31,699 nucleotides of DNA from a virus: the IMG/VR virus record IMGVR_UViG_3300033145_002295, positions 1 through 31,699 of that record. One strand, given 5' to 3'. Below are positions 16,201 to 23,763 of this stretch, piece after piece (position 1 is the stretch's first letter; each line of letters starts with the position of its first letter). The position numbers and the translations under genes are program-made. The notes below the pieces were generated by a model. That model was not told the origin of the DNA, did no database searches, and saw only the letters and a program-made list of their open reading frames with translations.

Positions 16201-19200
16201 AAAATTGCCCTTTTTGGCAAAACTAATGCTCGCTATATAAGAACTGAATCCGGCAGAAACCCCCTGAATTGCACCTTTAAATCTTTGCATTGCAGTCTTG
16301 GAATTTCTAGCTTCTTGTCCTATTTTCATTAAACCAGAAGATAAATGAAACCCTAAAGCCACAAGCCAGTTAAAAGCTTTTCCCACTTTGGTAAAAGCTG
16401 CTCCCATCGCAAGGGCAGTTACAACAACTGATCCCCATTTAATTGCTCCACTTAAGAAATTTTTATTTTCTTTATCTACTTCTTTTATTCCTTCTGCTAA
16501 TTTGTTAAACATTCCAACTGTAAGTCCTATAGATTCCATTAAAGGGGTTACTCCTCTTCTGACTAAAGCTTCAAGATTAACAGCAGCAATCACAGCCTGG
16601 GAAGCAAGATCTGAAAGTCTAATCCTTTCCATCTCTTTAGCTGCACCTTCTGCATCTCTTCTTAAGAGCTCAATATAATCTTTAACTTCTCCTATATTTC
16701 TCTGAATTAAGTTAAAAGCTTCGGCTCCTCTTAGTCCCAATTTCTTAAATATTATTCCCAGTTTTTCAACTGAAATTATACTCTCTCCATATTGCTCATT
16801 AATCTGTTCCATTATATTAAGAAAATCAAGAGGTTCCCGAGGATCAATTTTAATATCAAATGCCTCAGCAAATCCTTTTGCATCTTTAGTTAGTTTAGAT
16901 AGAATAACCCTCATTGCTCTACCGGCTGTTCCTGCTTTAATTAAACGATTATTTAAAAAAGCAAGTATTCCAACCATCTGATCAAGAGAAAGATTAGCAG
17001 CTCTAGCAGACTGGGCCATAAACTTTAATCCATCTCTCAATTCATCCATTTCAACTTGGGCATAGTTAAAAGCAATAACTAACATGTCGTTGATATAGAC
17101 AAATTTTTCAGTAAGAGAAATATTTTCTATAAGAGATTCATTGTTAGCTTTCATTACTTCTGAAAGAGATCTAATTTTTCCATCTACCTTCAGAACTTGA
17201 TCAGCAAAATTAAGATAAAGACCTGCAATTAATTTCGTTATCCCTCTAGCTTCAGCTTCTGTTCCAATTATATTAGCTAAAGTAGAATTAAGAGCAGCTA
17301 AAGCTTCTTCAGCAGTCAAACCAGCAGATCCTAATTGGTATAATATTTCTCCGAGGTCTTCAAAAGTAGCTCCAGTTCTAGCCCTAGCCCTACTCATTGC
17401 TTCCGAAAATTCATTAAAGATCTGAGTATAGCCCATTGTCTCACTTCGAGCTGATCTCATTGCACGAACATTGGCCTGTTGTAATTCAACAACAGACATA
17501 AGAGCTTTTTTGAATTTATCAAGAGTGCCAAATATAACTTGAAAACCAGCCATCCATGCAGCTTGACTAATTATCATATTCGCAAATCCAACAGCAGTTA
17601 CTCGATCAAGAGCTCTAGCCGTATCTGCCCCTGTTCTTCTTAGCCTATTTAATTCTTTTTCTAATACTTCAAGATTTCTTGTAGCAATGTTAGCCTTTAC
17701 TGATAATAAAGATAATGCTTTTTCTGATAATCTAAAAGCCTTTGCCCCCTGCCTTGTCCTCTTGTCAATTCCTTTCGTTGCACTATGAAGCCTGATAATA
17801 GTATCCACATAGGCTTGAACTTTACTTCTGGCAACATCTACTCTTTTTGCTAAAAGATATTCTGAATTTGCTAAATTTTTTGTAGAAGCGGCTAAAGCTC
17901 TTTCTTCAGCATTTAACGTTCTTATTCCTTCTTTAAGAGTTCTTATTGGAGCAAGGATTTTTCTCATAGCAGAGCCTTGTTCGAACAAGGCTAATGTGTT
18001 TCTTTTAATGCTCGCAACTCTTTTCAGATCTTCTCCAGTTAAAATTTTACTCAAAGCAATTGATTCAGCCATTATCTGATTTTTTATCTTCATTGCTTCA
18101 GAAGTATGTTTATAAGTATCATTCAACAATTTATTTGTTGCAATTAACCCAATATACATTTCTTCTAAACTCAGAACTCTATTGCCTAATTTTTCTGCAG
18201 CTTGACTAATTAAAGAAAAGTCTTCTCTTATTTTTTGTGATCCAATAGTTGAAGTTCTAATGAAATTGAGGACAGAATTTCTCATTTGCTGCCAAGATTT
18301 TTCCATCTGACCTTCTAACTTTTTAACTAAGACTTCAAGTTTTTGAAAACTATTACCTGTCTTTGTCAAAGCTTTTCTATGAATTTTTTCAAAAGATTCT
18401 ATAGAAACGGCATTATTTACATTCGCTATTCCAATTGCCTTAAAACTAGAAATGACTTTTTCTCTCATTTCATGAGTCTTATCGACAATCTTTTGCATAC
18501 TTGAACTTATATGGGCTGCTCCTCCTTCTGCCGTTGTAGCAAGATTAGTAAGACCTTTTGCTCCTTTCTTAATTGAATTAGTCATCCTCTCAAATTCTTT
18601 ATACTGAGCTCCATATTTTTTAATTAAAGCGGGAAGTTCAGCCAGAGCAGTTTTATATTTATTAACTTCTACTTGAATTTTCTTATACTCATTTATCATC
18701 TCCTGAGTTACACCAAATTGTTTAGTCTTTACCTGTTCTCTATAAACTTTAGAAAGTTCCATTCTCAATTTAATAAGTTCTTTTTGGAATACTTTTAAAC
18801 CATTAATCTCTTCAGAAAAAGGAGCAGTCCTCTTCATTCCACTAATGGCTTGAACTTCTAAAAGTTTCTTTTCAAGAGATGTTAATTTAATAGTCAGGCG
18901 GGAAAAAAGATTAATCGTTTCATCAGCTTTTCTATTAACAATGACCAAAGAACCACTTACTCCGTGTGCTCCTTCTGCGACTTTATAGAATTGTTTTGCT
19001 GAATTGTTCAGAGAACCTGCAAGGGAAGTAGTATGCTTCTGAGTCTGCATAGTCATTTTCATCATTTCATGCATAGCATTATTGGCGGGATCCAAGACCC
19101 CGCTCAATTTTCGAATTTCAGAAATTCCTTCTCTCGGCATACTTCCAAGCTCTTTCTTTGCTCTTCTTGATTTTTTGGTTAAACTTCCTACTATTTCTCC

Positions 19201-19476
19201 AACTTCTACCAACTTATTTCTAAGTTTTTTAAGTCCTGAAACAGGTTTTCTTTCAATTTCATTTAGATTTTTAACAAACTTCTTAATTTCTGGATTTGTC
19301 TTTCTAACTTCACCTGCTACTTTTGCAATATCTTTCCTAACATTTTCACCAAAAGCAAATCCTCTGCCCAGATCTTTGTGAAGAGTTTCAATTTCAGACC
19401 TTAATTTTTTAATCTCTGCTTGATTCCCTTTAGCTCTTCTCAGTCTCATTATTAATGTTAGATCTCTAGAAGCCAT
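13210..19476 (-). CDS. Tail tape measure protein (TP901 family)
   Basis: 2088 residues, the largest gene; GGGGAAAT precedes ATG. Layout: residues 1-650 mostly helical and coiled coil, lysine/glutamate-rich; about 670-960 the conserved TP901-type core (QLGSAGLTAEEALAALNSTL, LDQMVGILAFLNNRLIKAGT, AGRAMRVILSKLTKD); hydrophobic segments at about 1010-1040 (SVVVTALAMGAAF ... FNWLVALG) and 1120-1140 (AAVVILGILVAIEIIKFF); a second long coiled coil to about 1880; and a glycine-rich C-terminus (GGLISARVSAGEGYIPP, PTYLPRGSYVLSQKG, SFAEGG) of the type common at tape-measure ends. It sets tail length and is ejected with the DNA; the hydrophobic segments may enter the host membrane. No lytic transglycosylase or peptidase motif is visible. 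Confidence 0.95.
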   Translation of the reverse strand: MASRDLTLIMRLRRAKGNQAEIKKLRSEIETLHKDLGRGFAFGENVRKDIAKVAGEVRKTNPEIKKFVKNLNEIERKPVSGLKKLRNKLVEVGEIVGSLTKKSRRAKKELGSMPREGISEIRKLSGVLDPANNAMHEMMKMTMQTQKHTTSLAGSLNNSAKQFYKVAEGAHGVSGSLVIVNRKADETINLFSRLTIKLTSLEKKLLEVQAISGMKRTAPFSEEINGLKVFQKELIKLRMELSKVYREQVKTKQFGVTQEMINEYKKIQVEVNKYKTALAELPALIKKYGAQYKEFERMTNSIKKGAKGLTNLATTAEGGAAHISSSMQKIVDKTHEMREKVISSFKAIGIANVNNAVSIESFEKIHRKALTKTGNSFQKLEVLVKKLEGQMEKSWQQMRNSVLNFIRTSTIGSQKIREDFSLISQAAEKLGNRVLSLEEMYIGLIATNKLLNDTYKHTSEAMKIKNQIMAESIALSKILTGEDLKRVASIKRNTLALFEQGSAMRKILAPIRTLKEGIRTLNAEERALAASTKNLANSEYLLAKRVDVARSKVQAYVDTIIRLHSATKGIDKRTRQGAKAFRLSEKALSLLSVKANIATRNLEVLEKELNRLRRTGADTARALDRVTAVGFANMIISQAAWMAGFQVIFGTLDKFKKALMSVVELQQANVRAMRSARSETMGYTQIFNEFSEAMSRARARTGATFEDLGEILYQLGSAGLTAEEALAALNSTLANIIGTEAEARGITKLIAGLYLNFADQVLKVDGKIRSLSEVMKANNESLIENISLTEKFVYINDMLVIAFNYAQVEMDELRDGLKFMAQSARAANLSLDQMVGILAFLNNRLIKAGTAGRAMRVILSKLTKDAKGFAEAFDIKIDPREPLDFLNIMEQINEQYGESIISVEKLGIIFKKLGLRGAEAFNLIQRNIGEVKDYIELLRRDAEGAAKEMERIRLSDLASQAVIAAVNLEALVRRGVTPLMESIGLTVGMFNKLAEGIKEVDKENKNFLSGAIKWGSVVVTALAMGAAFTKVGKAFNWLVALGFHLSSGLMKIGQEARNSKTAMQRFKGAIQGVSAGFSSYIASISFAKKGNFELNQVTGKYDYVAKKQIGAINGVKAAWISLNAVMKAAVVILGILVAIEIIKFFDGALDRLKKQHAELKAATGSTLGYINTLQLLSKSLENETEITKKNQATVRKLMIETGLLNKEYKSEEDQIKAVREATSELIESQKELAEIQKERELSKELRIVEKTLEQINKWGKENLTTIEKGLELIRRDISDSWMAELYEQTADLISILRGGTREIERNLEKVGDKFAKLSYKVGLYRDEIEALERIREKTNKEGREFTDLLILSTEKELKIAEKRLIEHKKEIEALKQKFVQRSKLTGVTVEQTTAEKDLSNAIKKAREFSEGFYKEINKMHEIKSLIKITREVFEDLGETGKSASYKVAEGFKKLSTESNLLSFNAEIEKLTYLIENLAIDDRKGFSKLWKDVNRLGSEGIKKVKAFSDSIVNLEKRQEELQQDMIGIDFSMVRAQKSHYGALEISISSTLSTLSEFISETEKYGKKIDSANKSVLGAQASLYKLKSEMKLAKRGSEEYLKVREDIKAQNEKISILEGREERARKRAREEVGSGIRSLEEMRDRTEDAIRTEEDLRMALSRADAEKRKAKRGTDEYKVAQENYVVVQKAVEDVEKRASSAAREEYRNKRDLQYEYGNLIYKIQEIQRIKSEEVGNTRREINEQEKLINSYDKTLKGLEDNYKIRQDITKNLGTEKGILKEIYDKELERIKLEKSAGILTAFEARIQKEEAALILEEKFLRLREDVKGALDKEKAANESLKQAIDDRIEKEKENRENALESLKKIENAYDAIVQKAKDGILVNVKTEEARKYIEDNFLDPIFNDPTYVIKWRFEKLSGDDPSKYTSSLGTESANYKGPSPVFKATGGLISARVSAGEGYIPPNQVLGNLNILNSLNGGSTTGAIPRAISTFTGPGGVDNIPTYLPRGSYVLSQKGMAAYERSMQQGAQSFAEGGEVNEEMISEKEIPQVGSFTIRVEKEGVSKVYPIQGEISVLQELKKDLEEQKLVRLH

Positions 19477-19478
19477 CC

Positions 19479-19982
19479 TTATTTCCCCTTTTCTTTAGGT
19501 TCCATTTCATTTTCAGAAATAGCTCTTTCAGAAAGAACGAAATTTCTAACTTCAAAATAAAACATACTTTCCTCAAAAAGAATTTCAGCAGAAGGTAATT
19601 TTCCAACTGACTCTGACCAGTCTACCAAGTTAATAAGAAACAAAGCCCTTTCTGTAATTCTTGACTTAGGACAGCCTGGAGTTTTATAAGTTGTCCCTAA
19701 TAGAAATTCACTCTTACCAAAATTAACCCTGCCCCCACACTTAGGGCATATAAACTTTGACGTCCTATGTTCTTTCTCGACGTCCTCAAATGATATTTCT
19801 CCGCATGTTTTGCATTCTCCAAGCTTTTTCCACCCACAATTTCTATTTTCTTTAAGGCTTTGTTTAGACTCGCAGTAATCACATTCCCACTGAGCAGGAT
19901 TTTGAAGATATCTAAGAGCAACTCCCCACCTTACTGCGAGCCTTAACTCTTGAGTCAGTCCAAGTCTACGGTGCTTGATCCT
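19479..19982 (-). CDS. T extension of the tail assembly chaperone, zinc-ribbon-like, reached by frameshift
   Basis: An open frame in the -1 phase relative to the chaperone G gene. It opens after a TAG at 19983-19985, overlaps the end of G, and runs to TAA 19479-19481, two bases before the tape-measure ATG. From the G stop onward it encodes 158 residues beginning TQELRLAVRWGVALRYLQNP. It has no ATG, GTG or TTG near its start and no ribosome site, as expected for a G-T fusion made by programmed frameshifting. It contains cysteine pairs CDYC (19873-19884), CKTC (19803-19814) and CPKC (19737-19748), plus NCGW and PGCP, consistent with two zinc ribbons. After these comes a helical part (ITERALFLINLVDWSES ... 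FYFEVRNFVLSE). I could not find a canonical slippery heptamer, so the shift site is unknown. Confidence 0.75.
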   Translation of the reverse strand, partial: RIKHRRLGLTQELRLAVRWGVALRYLQNPAQWECDYCESKQSLKENRNCGWKKLGECKTCGEISFEDVEKEHRTSKFICPKCGGRVNFGKSEFLLGTTYKTPGCPKSRITERALFLINLVDWSESVGKLPSAEILFEESMFYFEVRNFVLSERAISENEMEPKEKGK

Positions 19983-20359
19983 CTAATAAAATCGGAAATC
20001 TCACCCCGAGTTTCAGGAGGAATCTTGTTTAGGTTTTCATCCAAAGTTGCTTCTCTCTTCTGTTTACTTCCTTCAGGAATTTTCCATTCAATTGCTGTTC
20101 CATCTTCATAACAGAAATTTTCCCAACCAACTAACCCTTCCCTTAGAATGGTAAGTTCCTGAGTTCCTGCTTTTAAAAGTTCTTCTCTTTTATTTCCAAA
20201 TCCCTTTGCCGAATAAACCTGATCTGTGATTTTAGCAGCCGTTTGAACTAAAAGAAACTTACATTTAAAAACCGTTCTTTCTTCAACAGGTAACTTCACC
20301 TCTTCTTTCGGTGTAAAATCGTGAACTTGATCTGCTTTGATTCCAGCTATCTTTCCCAT
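19955..20359 (-). CDS. Tail assembly chaperone G
   Basis: 134 residues starting MGKIAGIKADQVHD at ATG 20357-20359, chosen because AAGGAGG lies about 9 bases upstream. The frame stays open for 69 codons further, but that stretch is T-rich and reads as an artificial hydrophobic peptide. The body matches tail chaperones: VFKCKFLLVQTAAKITDQVY, LTILREGLVGWENF, DGTAIEWKIP, and a C-terminal ETRGEISDFIRGSS just before the stop. The family binds the tape measure and recruits tube subunits, and is normally made in two forms, G and a frameshifted G-T. Gene order tube, G, T, tape measure agrees. Confidence 0.82.
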   Translation of the reverse strand: MGKIAGIKADQVHDFTPKEEVKLPVEERTVFKCKFLLVQTAAKITDQVYSAKGFGNKREELLKAGTQELTILREGLVGWENFCYEDGTAIEWKIPEGSKQKREATLDENLNKIPPETRGEISDFIRGSSTVDLD

Positions 20360-20600
20360 GATACCAGCCTCCTTTGAAAAATGGTTTATTAAATCTTCAA
20401 ATAGAAGATAACTCCTAGAAGTGAAAAACACCCAAAGCCTAAAAAGTGGGATAAAAAAAACCCCCTTTTTCCAAATTAGATTCTCGAGAAATCTCCCTAA
20501 TAGAAAAAGAAGGCTAAAGATTGAAAGGTATGGAAACCAAAAAAATAGATTTAAATACCCTCTCATTTTTTCCCTCTATTATCTATTCTTAATAGGGAAG

Positions 20601-20630
20601 GAGAGGTGGGGTTTTAAGTGCCCACCTCTC
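20601..20630 (-). promoter_or_regulatory. Perfect 10-bp hairpin downstream of the tail tube gene
   Basis: gagaggtggg at 20601-20610 pairs with cccacctctc at 20621-20630 around a 10-base loop. It lies about 55 bases after the tail tube stop. On the transcribed strand it is followed by CTTCCCTATT, not a T-run, so it is not a classic intrinsic terminator. It could be an attenuator, an mRNA 3'-end stabiliser or a processing site that lets the tube mRNA be more abundant than that of downstream genes. Confidence 0.6.
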
Positions 20631-20642
20631 AAATTAAGGCAT

Positions 20643-20667
20643 CCATCGGCAAGGCAAGGTCCGATGG
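20643..20667 (-). promoter_or_regulatory. Second hairpin, 7-bp stem
   Basis: ccatcgg (20643-20649) pairs with ccgatgg (20661-20667) around an 11-base loop containing the repeated caagg. It lies between the tail tube stop and the 10-bp hairpin, so the two form a tandem structured element in the transcript. It has no T-run. Confidence 0.5.
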
Positions 20668-20684
20668 CATTCTACCTAGCAAGC

Positions 20685-22664
20685 TTATATATATGGGACA
20701 TCCGAAACAATTGTTGTTCTTAATTCAGGAATATTATTGTCATCATCCCATAATGCAACATAAGGCATATCAACAGTAATAATTCCTTCATCAGCAATTG
20801 TCGGAGTTGCTCCGTTAAACTCAATTTCAGGCTGACGGATAGTCATGCCAAATTGAGTTGCACTATTTCCAAGAGCAGTAGTCTCGATATACTCTGCTGA
20901 AGTGAATTCCATTATTAAGTCACCCTGAGTACCATTAAGAAATCTTCTATAGAGATCCAGATCATCAAACTCTACATTAACTGTTCCTTCAACAGTTCTT
21001 TTCTGTTCAGGCAACTTAGCTCTTACTCTCTCACCAAGATGATATTTATCTCCATAAAGGTTATTATTAACAGTACATGTCCACCCCATTATAGGCTGAG
21101 TAGCACCGTCGATCTCAAGGGACCCTTCGTACCCTGAATAAGGATCAATATCAGAATAGTCAGTATCGGAAGAAGGTCTAATCGTTTCAAACGACCAAAT
21201 GTCATCGAGTTGAAGTTCAGTATTATCTGGGAAAAAAACATCATAACCCGAATCAACATTCGCTCCTGTTCTGACTTCAGAAGAAACTGTTGCCGAAGTC
21301 GTACATTCATTCCCATAACCTCCACCAGCTTTCTGAAACTGAAGCTTTGCAACTCCAGGAACTCCTGCTCCAGTAACCTTTATGTGGAAAGTTACTGAAT
21401 CTCCTGAGTCGCTTCCAATATAATCTCCCCAAAGAACAGGAAGAGAAGTTTTAACATCCGATTCAAAATTAAACCAAACATAATCAGAAGAAGTTATATC
21501 TGTAGCCGGATAATTATCTAAGCTCGTAGTGAGAGTTCTTGGATCTGTATAATCTGCAATTTGACAATCAATATAAGATAAATCGTCTAAATAATCTACA
21601 ATTCCTCCAATCCGATTTACATTATAAACGATACCTGTTTCAGGATCAACATAAGGTTCGTTAATATTTAAAACAACATCTTCAGTAGTTGCATCAATTT
21701 CTAAAACTAATACTGAATTGCTTGAATCAATTTCCAGAGTTGCGGAAGCCTGCTCTCCTACATATCTTATTTTAAATGCATTCTTAGCGTTTCCAGCATT
21801 TGCAGAAGCAGCAGCCGGAGTATCTGAGGTTGTTCCACCTTTGCCCATTAATCCAAAAGTTCCGGCAAAAAACTCTCCTGGAGTAGCATTTAATTCCATT
21901 GTGTTGATTTTCATTCCTGAATATAAGAAGGCTGCAACATCTCTCCCAACTTCAATACTCATCCCCGGAGGAAGATCCTGAGCACATTGGATCTGATGAG
22001 AAAAACACCCCCATTCTGTACTCACAACCCATCGCCTATCAGGACTCTTTATAAGTTCTATATCTGCAAGTTCTTCCAGACGATTACTGTTATCCCCAGA
22101 AGCACAATAATCGTTAGTAGCATCTAAAGATGTTTGCCACACTCCTTGAGTAGCTTGATAGGGACTCCAAGCTGCAAGGTTAGCATGAGCATTAATGGCA
22201 GTCATTACTTCTCCAATAGTATCATAAGAAGCATTTGTAAGATCAAGAGTGAGATCTGCTCCGACCACCATGTCTACTTTCAACTCAGTTGCCAAACCAG
22301 CAACCTGAGTAATTGACAACACAGCATTCGTTTCATTTGGATTTGTGCATTCTAAAACAAAAGCTTTATCAAGCCTCGTAGTTTCAACTTCTCCAAGAGC
22401 ATGTTTGAACCAAGTCTCAAATCCACTTGGTCCGACTTCACAATTAACATCTCCTCCAGCAGCTTCTACCCCTCCAATTCTTTTATGAGTAGCTCTGTCT
22501 GACCGAAGAGCTCCTGAAACGAGAGACCCAATTTCAGAAACAATTGATTCACTTGTCATTTCAATAAAATTAGTCATTTCTTGAGATTGACATCCCCAAG
22601 CACCTTCCTCAGCAAGTCCCACCTGACCTTTTGCGCCGACAGCCGGCCCGACATGAAGAGTCAT
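20685..22664 (-). CDS. Major tail tube protein with large insert
   Basis: 659 residues; AAGGGGGTG lies just before ATG. The first 260 residues carry the major tail protein pattern: GAKGQVGLAEEGAWGC, a middle WFKHALGE, SVEVGRD-like MSIEVGRDVAAFLYSGMKIN, then MELNATPGEFFAGTFGLMGK. The C-terminal end returns to it with GTVNVEFDDLDLYRRFLNGT and MTIRQPEIEF. Between about 270 and 520 is an insert of beta domains, including SVTFHIKVTGAGVPGVAKLQ and a later LDDIWSFET segment like the Ig-like domain of the connector. Tube proteins are usually 200-400 residues, so the insert probably decorates the outside of the tail. Absence of a sheath gene indicates a non-contractile tail. Confidence 0.85.
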   Translation of the reverse strand: MTLHVGPAVGAKGQVGLAEEGAWGCQSQEMTNFIEMTSESIVSEIGSLVSGALRSDRATHKRIGGVEAAGGDVNCEVGPSGFETWFKHALGEVETTRLDKAFVLECTNPNETNAVLSITQVAGLATELKVDMVVGADLTLDLTNASYDTIGEVMTAINAHANLAAWSPYQATQGVWQTSLDATNDYCASGDNSNRLEELADIELIKSPDRRWVVSTEWGCFSHQIQCAQDLPPGMSIEVGRDVAAFLYSGMKINTMELNATPGEFFAGTFGLMGKGGTTSDTPAAASANAGNAKNAFKIRYVGEQASATLEIDSSNSVLVLEIDATTEDVVLNINEPYVDPETGIVYNVNRIGGIVDYLDDLSYIDCQIADYTDPRTLTTSLDNYPATDITSSDYVWFNFESDVKTSLPVLWGDYIGSDSGDSVTFHIKVTGAGVPGVAKLQFQKAGGGYGNECTTSATVSSEVRTGANVDSGYDVFFPDNTELQLDDIWSFETIRPSSDTDYSDIDPYSGYEGSLEIDGATQPIMGWTCTVNNNLYGDKYHLGERVRAKLPEQKRTVEGTVNVEFDDLDLYRRFLNGTQGDLIMEFTSAEYIETTALGNSATQFGMTIRQPEIEFNGATPTIADEGIITVDMPYVALWDDDNNIPELRTTIVSDVPYI

Positions 22665-22710
22665 AATTTCACCCCCTTATTTAATTTAAAATTTCAACTT
22701 TAATTCTTAT

Positions 22711-23187
22711 TTAAGATGTTATACTAGTCATATGTAATTTTTTTACAATTACATTAATAACTCCTCCCGCTAACCATTTAGATCCTCTAAGTCTCGGAAT
22801 CCAACTTACCCCTACAACTTCTATTCCCAACTTTGGAACAAATCCGTTTAAAGTAATATTTCTTTTTAATAATTCGTTGATTTCCCATAAAACATAAGTT
22901 ATTTCACTTCTTTTGGTCTGTTCTGTAAGGTCTTCCTCAAAATACCAAATTTCAAGACCAATATTTATCGTATATCTAATCTGAGTCAAATTTTGAGATG
23001 ATCTTCTTTCATCATCTGAATCAGTTACAAGAACAATAAAACAGGGAGTTCTGGGATTAGAAATATCTTCCTCGTAAAAACCATTTATTCTTCTTCCAGA
23101 TTCACTAGGGAATTTTTTTAAGACTTCCATGCAATTTAAAACTGCATTTTTATATAAATTCCCTTCTCCTCTAAAATCTTCAACCAT
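22711..23187 (-). CDS. Tail terminator / tail completion protein
   Basis: 158 residues with AGGTAA before ATG. The pattern is that of small neck proteins of the gpU/gp17 type: an N-terminal helix (NLYKNAVLNCMEVLKKF), a strand (TPCFIVLVTDSDD), then RYTINIGLEIWYFEED, a helix and a final pair of strands (GIEVVGVSWI, GVINVIVKKLHM). Its position directly before the tail tube and after the neck protein agrees. Such proteins cap the tube and dock it to the head. Confidence 0.7.
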   Translation of the reverse strand: MVEDFRGEGNLYKNAVLNCMEVLKKFPSESGRRINGFYEEDISNPRTPCFIVLVTDSDDERRSSQNLTQIRYTINIGLEIWYFEEDLTEQTKRSEITYVLWEINELLKRNITLNGFVPKLGIEVVGVSWIPRLRGSKWLAGGVINVIVKKLHMTSITS

Positions 23188-23196
23188 TTTTACCTA

Positions 23197-23763
23197 TTAC
23201 CTTGTTTGTTGAAACTGTCTAGAAAAAAGAATTATAGCCTGATTTTCTATAGCTTTAAAAAGATATTTTTCTTCTCCAGAATCAACACTTACAATTCCCT
23301 CTTCAGGAACAATTCCTCTGTTTATCAAATACTGATTAAATATCGTAGGATATCCCTTTCCCTTGAAAGTTCCTCCTCCTACTTTAGCAAAAGCCTCAGG
23401 AACAATGGAATATTCTAACACTTCTCCTAAAATAGAGGTATGAACTCCCGGCTCTTGAGATTTTCTTAGATCTTTTATAAAAGTCCCAGTCCTACGCCCC
23501 ACTTTTGGACTATTTAAAACATGAGCTCCTTCTCCTCTGTGGGCTTCTACCATATAATCTTTAAAGTAAGCCCACCTTCTCCACTTTCTTGTTGCCTTTG
23601 AAACTCCGAATCTAACAATATGGGAAGCTCTATCTTCCATAATCCTTGTTAGCCGATCTAAAGGATTAAGCCAAAAGGTTTTAGGAATTTTACATCCATT
23701 AGCATTATTAAGTCCACTAAAAGCTGCATTTATTCCTTGTATTTCAAAACTTAATCTAAACAT
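23197..23763 (-). CDS. Neck / head-tail joining protein (HK97 gp10 or virion-morphogenesis type)
   Basis: 188 residues; ATG overlaps the connector stop (TAATG). It is basic, with HIVRFGVSKATRKWRRWAYF, a RRTGTFIKDLRKS segment and PTIFNQYLINRG. The 'RTGxfxxxl' element and position between connector and terminator fit the gp10/gpG neck family, which joins the head to the tail. Sequence support is moderate, since this family is weakly conserved. Confidence 0.6.
   Translation of the reverse strand: MFRLSFEIQGINAAFSGLNNANGCKIPKTFWLNPLDRLTRIMEDRASHIVRFGVSKATRKWRRWAYFKDYMVEAHRGEGAHVLNSPKVGRRTGTFIKDLRKSQEPGVHTSILGEVLEYSIVPEAFAKVGGGTFKGKGYPTIFNQYLINRGIVPEEGIVSVDSGEEKYLFKAIENQAIILFSRQFQQTR

Larger units (their letters stand above)
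20360..20684. other. 325-base gap between tail tube and chaperone genes
   Basis: No convincing gene. The base skew is reversed here: about 20400-20570 is A-rich on the plus strand, while the coding regions around it are A-rich on the minus strand. Open frames exist on both strands (minus from 20566, plus 20421-20723), but neither has a recognisable protein. The part nearest the tube gene holds two hairpins, listed separately. It may be a leader or processing region, or the scar of a lost gene. Confidence 0.6.

Noticed and set aside
19697-19921. 74-codon minus-strand frame between chaperone and tape measure
   Set aside because: It is out of phase with the cysteine-rich T frame, which spans the same DNA without stops and has clear protein character.
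20360-20566. 69-codon in-frame upstream extension of the chaperone gene, highly hydrophobic, with GAGGG before an ATG at 20566
   Set aside because: The stretch is T-rich on the coding strand, opposite to the real genes, and the perfect AAGGAGG belongs to the ATG at 20357-20359; the hydrophobic peptide looks like a composition artefact.
20601-20667. tRNA or intrinsic terminator from the two hairpins
   Set aside because: There is no cloverleaf or CCA-like acceptor pairing, and no T-run follows either stem.
20421-20723. Plus-strand 100-codon open frame in the gap after the tail tube gene
   Set aside because: It runs through both hairpins and into the tube gene's end, with no recognisable motif; skew alone is not enough to call a gene.
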